Assembly (NCBI GenBank): GCA_009776905.1
Contig: WRMX01000142.1
Location: 180-6,681, forward strand
Origin: Oscillospiraceae bacterium
GTDB lineage: Bacteria > Bacillota > Clostridia > Oscillospirales > Oscillospiraceae
Direction: 5' to 3'
Length of the DNA stretch: 6,502 bases
The position numbers and the translations under genes are program-made. The notes under the pieces were generated by a model. It was not told the origin of the DNA and did not search any database. It saw only the letters and a list, made by a program, of their open reading frames with translations. How positions within the stretch are numbered: the stretch's first letter is position 1; each line of letters opens with the position of its first letter. Positions 4,208 through 6,502 of this stretch are shown piece by piece.

Positions 4208-6502
4208 TCACGGCATGTCCGCCGTCACGGCGTTCATCAAATAGCTTGTCTGCGCAAGCTCCTCGACAAAAGCCGATTCCGCTGCGACTGTCAGCCTCGC
4301 CATATTGTCGTCGAACCCAAACCCATCAGCATGCATAACAGGCGTGGGGGAACACTCTCCGATCCGCGTGGACGGATATAGTGCCCGCACATCGCCCGCC
4401 AGCGCGGAAGCGTCGACCACCTCAGCAATCCTCTGCGCAATCTCCGAAGTCCTATAAGCCATTGGCGGCTTGATGACCCCCCTGCAATGCTGGATGCGCC
4501 GCTCCGTATTAACGTATGTGCCGTCAATCTCCGGATAGACCGCCAGCGGTAGCACGACATCGGCGTGCTTTGCAGTGTCCGTAATGTGCGTGTCCTGGAC
4601 TGCCAAAAATTCGAGTTCGTCTGACCTTATATCAGTATCCTCGCCAAACACCAGCAATCCCTTAGTGCCTGCCAAAGCATCAGCGGTCGCTGTGATTCCC
4701 AGGTCTGCCAGTGTCTGAGAGCCTGACATCTGCCGCAGCATGTATATGCCGTTCCTCGGGCTGCCGATATGCCCTGCAACGACTGCCATATTCGCGATTT
4801 CCACGGCAGCAGCGACAGAGAGCTCGCCCAGCGCGAAAAGCACCATCGCTTTTTTCGCGGCGATATATCGTTCCGCGAAGGTTCTTGCGCCATCACCGAC
4901 AGTTATGCCAGCCAACGAATCGCGGAGCTCATCAAAGCCAACTGCCCTTTTGGGCTTGCAGCCGCTGTCGATCAGAGACTTGATGACCTGCTTAATAAAC
5001 CCGGTCGTGTTCGGCACTTTTATGACATCGCACGAAATGTTGAACTCATCGTCATCCGCAGATACGACGGTCACGGGAACCCCATATCTTGCCGCTTCCC
5101 TGAGCCTTGCCAGGATTACAGGGTTGTGCATAGGCGAAGACCCGAAAACGAATATCCCGCCCGTCGCCAATACCTCCTCAAGCGTGTTTGGAGAGGCGTC
5201 GCTTCCCAGGACCATTGCCAATCCATTGTCACGATTGGCGAAGCTGAACATCTCCGCATTGAACAGCTTCGCGAGATTCATCACCGCGCCCGCGTCTTCG
5301 ACGCAATAATTCTGCCCGATCGAAACAGCGGTTTTCTCCCCGCGCATTGCCAGGCTTTCCATTTTTTTCGCAATATGCACAAGGGCGTCGTTCCAGCTCG
5401 CCGGCTCCAGCACTCCCTTTTTCCTGATCATCGGCGTGATGATCCGCCCGTCCTTATATACATAGCTCAGCCCAAAGCGGCCGCGCCCGCACATGACTCC
5501 GTTGTTGATGCCCCTGTCTCTTGCGGGCGTCGTCTTGACGAGGCGGTTCCCATGCGATTCCACGCGCGTCGAGCATCCGACGGCGCATAATCCGCAAATC
5601 GAATCGGTTTTTTTCGTGTCAAGGGGCACGGGCTTTATGAACGGAATCCGCTCTTGAAGCGCGCCTGTCGGGCAAACCGACACGCACTGTCCGCATGAAA
5701 CGCATGACGTCTCGCCCAATGGGTCCTCAAACGCCGGTTTCACGACGGTGTCGAACCCGCGGTCCACAAACCCGAGCGCGGTCGAACCGACGACTTCCGA
5801 GCAGATGCGCACGCACAGCCCGCATAAAATGCACTTGTTCGGGTCGCGAATGATGAATGGGTGGTTATCCTCGACCGCCACTTTCAAAACGCTTTCCCTA
5901 TAACGCTCCGGATGCACGTCATATTGGTCCGCAAGGGCAATCAGCTTGCATTCAAAATAATCATGGCATCCGCATTCCAGGCATCTGGCCGCTTCCCTGA
6001 CGGCCATATTCTTGTCTAGTCTTTTCGTCACCTCAAAAAAGCTGTCGAATCGCTCATCGGGACTCAAATGGCTGACGCGCGCGCGCGGCTCTTTTTTAAT
6101 ATCGGCAAAATCATCCTGCGTCATGTCGCTGCGGATGACCCTGTACGGCGCTTTATATCTGGCATCTTCACCCCGCAGATACCCATCGACGGAAGCGGCA
6201 GCGCGTTTCGCGTCGCCGATCGCCTTAATGGCTATGGCCGCGCCGTCATTTATGCAGTCGCCGATCGCGAACACGCCTTTTTCATTCGTCGTGAACATAT
6301 GCTCGTCGGCAATTATCGTGTTGCCTCGCGTCAGGCTTATGCCATCGAAACCATCGGGGCTGATCCCCTGTCCCAGGGCCGCGACAACAGTATCGACCTC
6401 CAGCAACTCCTCGTCGCCCTCGATGGCGACAGGGCTCCTCCTGCCGGACGCGTCCGGCTCGCCGAGCTGCATTTTTTGCAGGCGGAGCTGCACGACCTTG
6501 CC
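4208..6502 (-). CDS. GltD-like flavin/NAD(P) oxidoreductase-ferredoxin-NuoG/FdhA-like fusion (3' part)
   Basis: The frame is open to the right edge, so the start and probably most of the flavin module lie outside; 764 residues are visible (numbered from base 6502). Domains: end of a GltD/AegA-type FAD/NAD(P) domain (about 1-110; VVAALGQG and GVFAIGD), cysteine-rich linker (C174, C177, C179, C185), two-cluster ferredoxin (C224/C227/C230/C234 and C267/C270/C273/C277), a molybdopterin-oxidoreductase-type [4Fe-4S] site (C303/C306/C310/C338), and an MopB-like domain (about 350-700; QDTHITDTAKHADVVLPLAVYPEIDGTYVNTERRIQ is NuoG-like). It should move electrons between NAD(P)H, flavin and iron-sulphur centres in the cytoplasm. 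The catalytic Cys/Sec of formate dehydrogenases is not visible (ANRDNG at 422-427 instead) and the C-terminal cofactor lobe is missing, so a NuoG-like structural role is more likely than formate oxidation. Partner subunits would lie to the right. Confidence 0.85.
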   Translation of the reverse strand, partial: GKVVQLRLQKMQLGEPDASGRRSPVAIEGDEELLEVDTVVAALGQGISPDGFDGISLTRGNTIIADEHMFTTNEKGVFAIGDCINDGAAIAIKAIGDAKRAAASVDGYLRGEDARYKAPYRVIRSDMTQDDFADIKKEPRARVSHLSPDERFDSFFEVTKRLDKNMAVREAARCLECGCHDYFECKLIALADQYDVHPERYRESVLKVAVEDNHPFIIRDPNKCILCGLCVRICSEVVGSTALGFVDRGFDTVVKPAFEDPLGETSCVSCGQCVSVCPTGALQERIPFIKPVPLDTKKTDSICGLCAVGCSTRVESHGNRLVKTTPARDRGINNGVMCGRGRFGLSYVYKDGRIITPMIRKKGVLEPASWNDALVHIAKKMESLAMRGEKTAVSIGQNYCVEDAGAVMNLAKLFNAEMFSFANRDNGLAMVLGSDASPNTLEEVLATGGIFVFGSSPMHNPVILARLREAARYGVPVTVVSADDDEFNISCDVIKVPNTTGFIKQVIKSLIDSGCKPKRAVGFDELRDSLAGITVGDGARTFAERYIAAKKAMVLFALGELSVAAAVEIANMAVVAGHIGSPRNGIYMLRQMSGSQTLADLGITATADALAGTKGLLVFGEDTDIRSDELEFLAVQDTHITDTAKHADVVLPLAVYPEIDGTYVNTERRIQHCRGVIKPPMAYRTSEIAQRIAEVVDASALAGDVRALYPSTRIGECSPTPVMHADGFGFDDNMARLTVAAESAFVEELAQTSYLMNAVTADMP

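Noticed and set aside
4769..5590. 273-codon open frame on the plus strand inside the redox gene
   Set aside because: It is antisense to conserved ferredoxin and MopB coding sequence and has no recognisable domain; a shadow of the GC-rich gene.
4208..5605. Simple label of catalytic formate dehydrogenase
   Set aside because: No catalytic Cys/Sec motif is visible, the C-terminal cofactor lobe is missing, and the end of the domain looks NuoG-like.

Overview
The window looks like a mid-GC Gram-positive genome, most likely a clostridial (Bacillota) gut or anaerobic organism. The grounds are strong AGGAGG ribosome binding sites, a sigma/anti-sigma pair of a type I associate with Clostridia, a Fic protein of a subfamily I know mainly from Firmicutes, and a large iron-sulphur flavoprotein typical of anaerobic electron metabolism. 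No species can be named from the sequence alone. Apart from a short fragment at the left edge, every gene lies on the minus strand, so transcription runs from right to left.

From right to left: (1) 4208-6502 is the 3' part of a large redox protein whose start lies beyond the right edge. It joins a GltD-like FAD/NAD(P) module, a cysteine-rich linker, a two-cluster ferredoxin and a molybdopterin-oxidoreductase-type (NuoG/FdhA-like) domain that appears to have lost the catalytic site and the C-terminal cofactor lobe. A 14-bp perfect hairpin lies 14 nt past its stop. (2) 4001-4076 is a complete tRNA-Thr(GGU) with encoded CCA, driven by a consensus TTGACA-N18-TATAAT promoter and followed by a hairpin. 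(3) 2607-3910 is a translationally coupled pair: a small XRE-type HTH protein and a three-part Fic protein (VbhA-like N-terminal helix region, Fic domain, C-terminal winged helix). A 12-bp tandem repeat encodes the linker before the winged helix. (4) 2072-2647 is a GNAT acetyltransferase that overlaps the end of the Fic gene and seems to have lost its normal first strand. A terminator follows. (5) 116-1881 is an ECF sigma factor plus a membrane anti-sigma factor. It has its own ECF-type promoter, which shows that the sigma gene starts at a TTG at 1881. (6) 1-99 is the tail of a plus-strand metallo-beta-lactamase-fold gene that stops before the metal-binding histidines.

Functionally these are separate modules: a redox enzyme, a tRNA, an XRE-Fic module that looks like a toxin-antitoxin or defence locus, and a signal-responsive sigma/anti-sigma switch. 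The two truncated genes at module borders (GNAT head at about 2610, MBL tail at about 100) suggest the segment between the tRNA and the left edge was assembled by insertion and recombination. The most interesting item is the Fic protein. It keeps the core H-x-F-x-E-G-N-x-R motif, but both the inhibitory glutamate and the second arginine that the glutamate normally contacts appear to be replaced.
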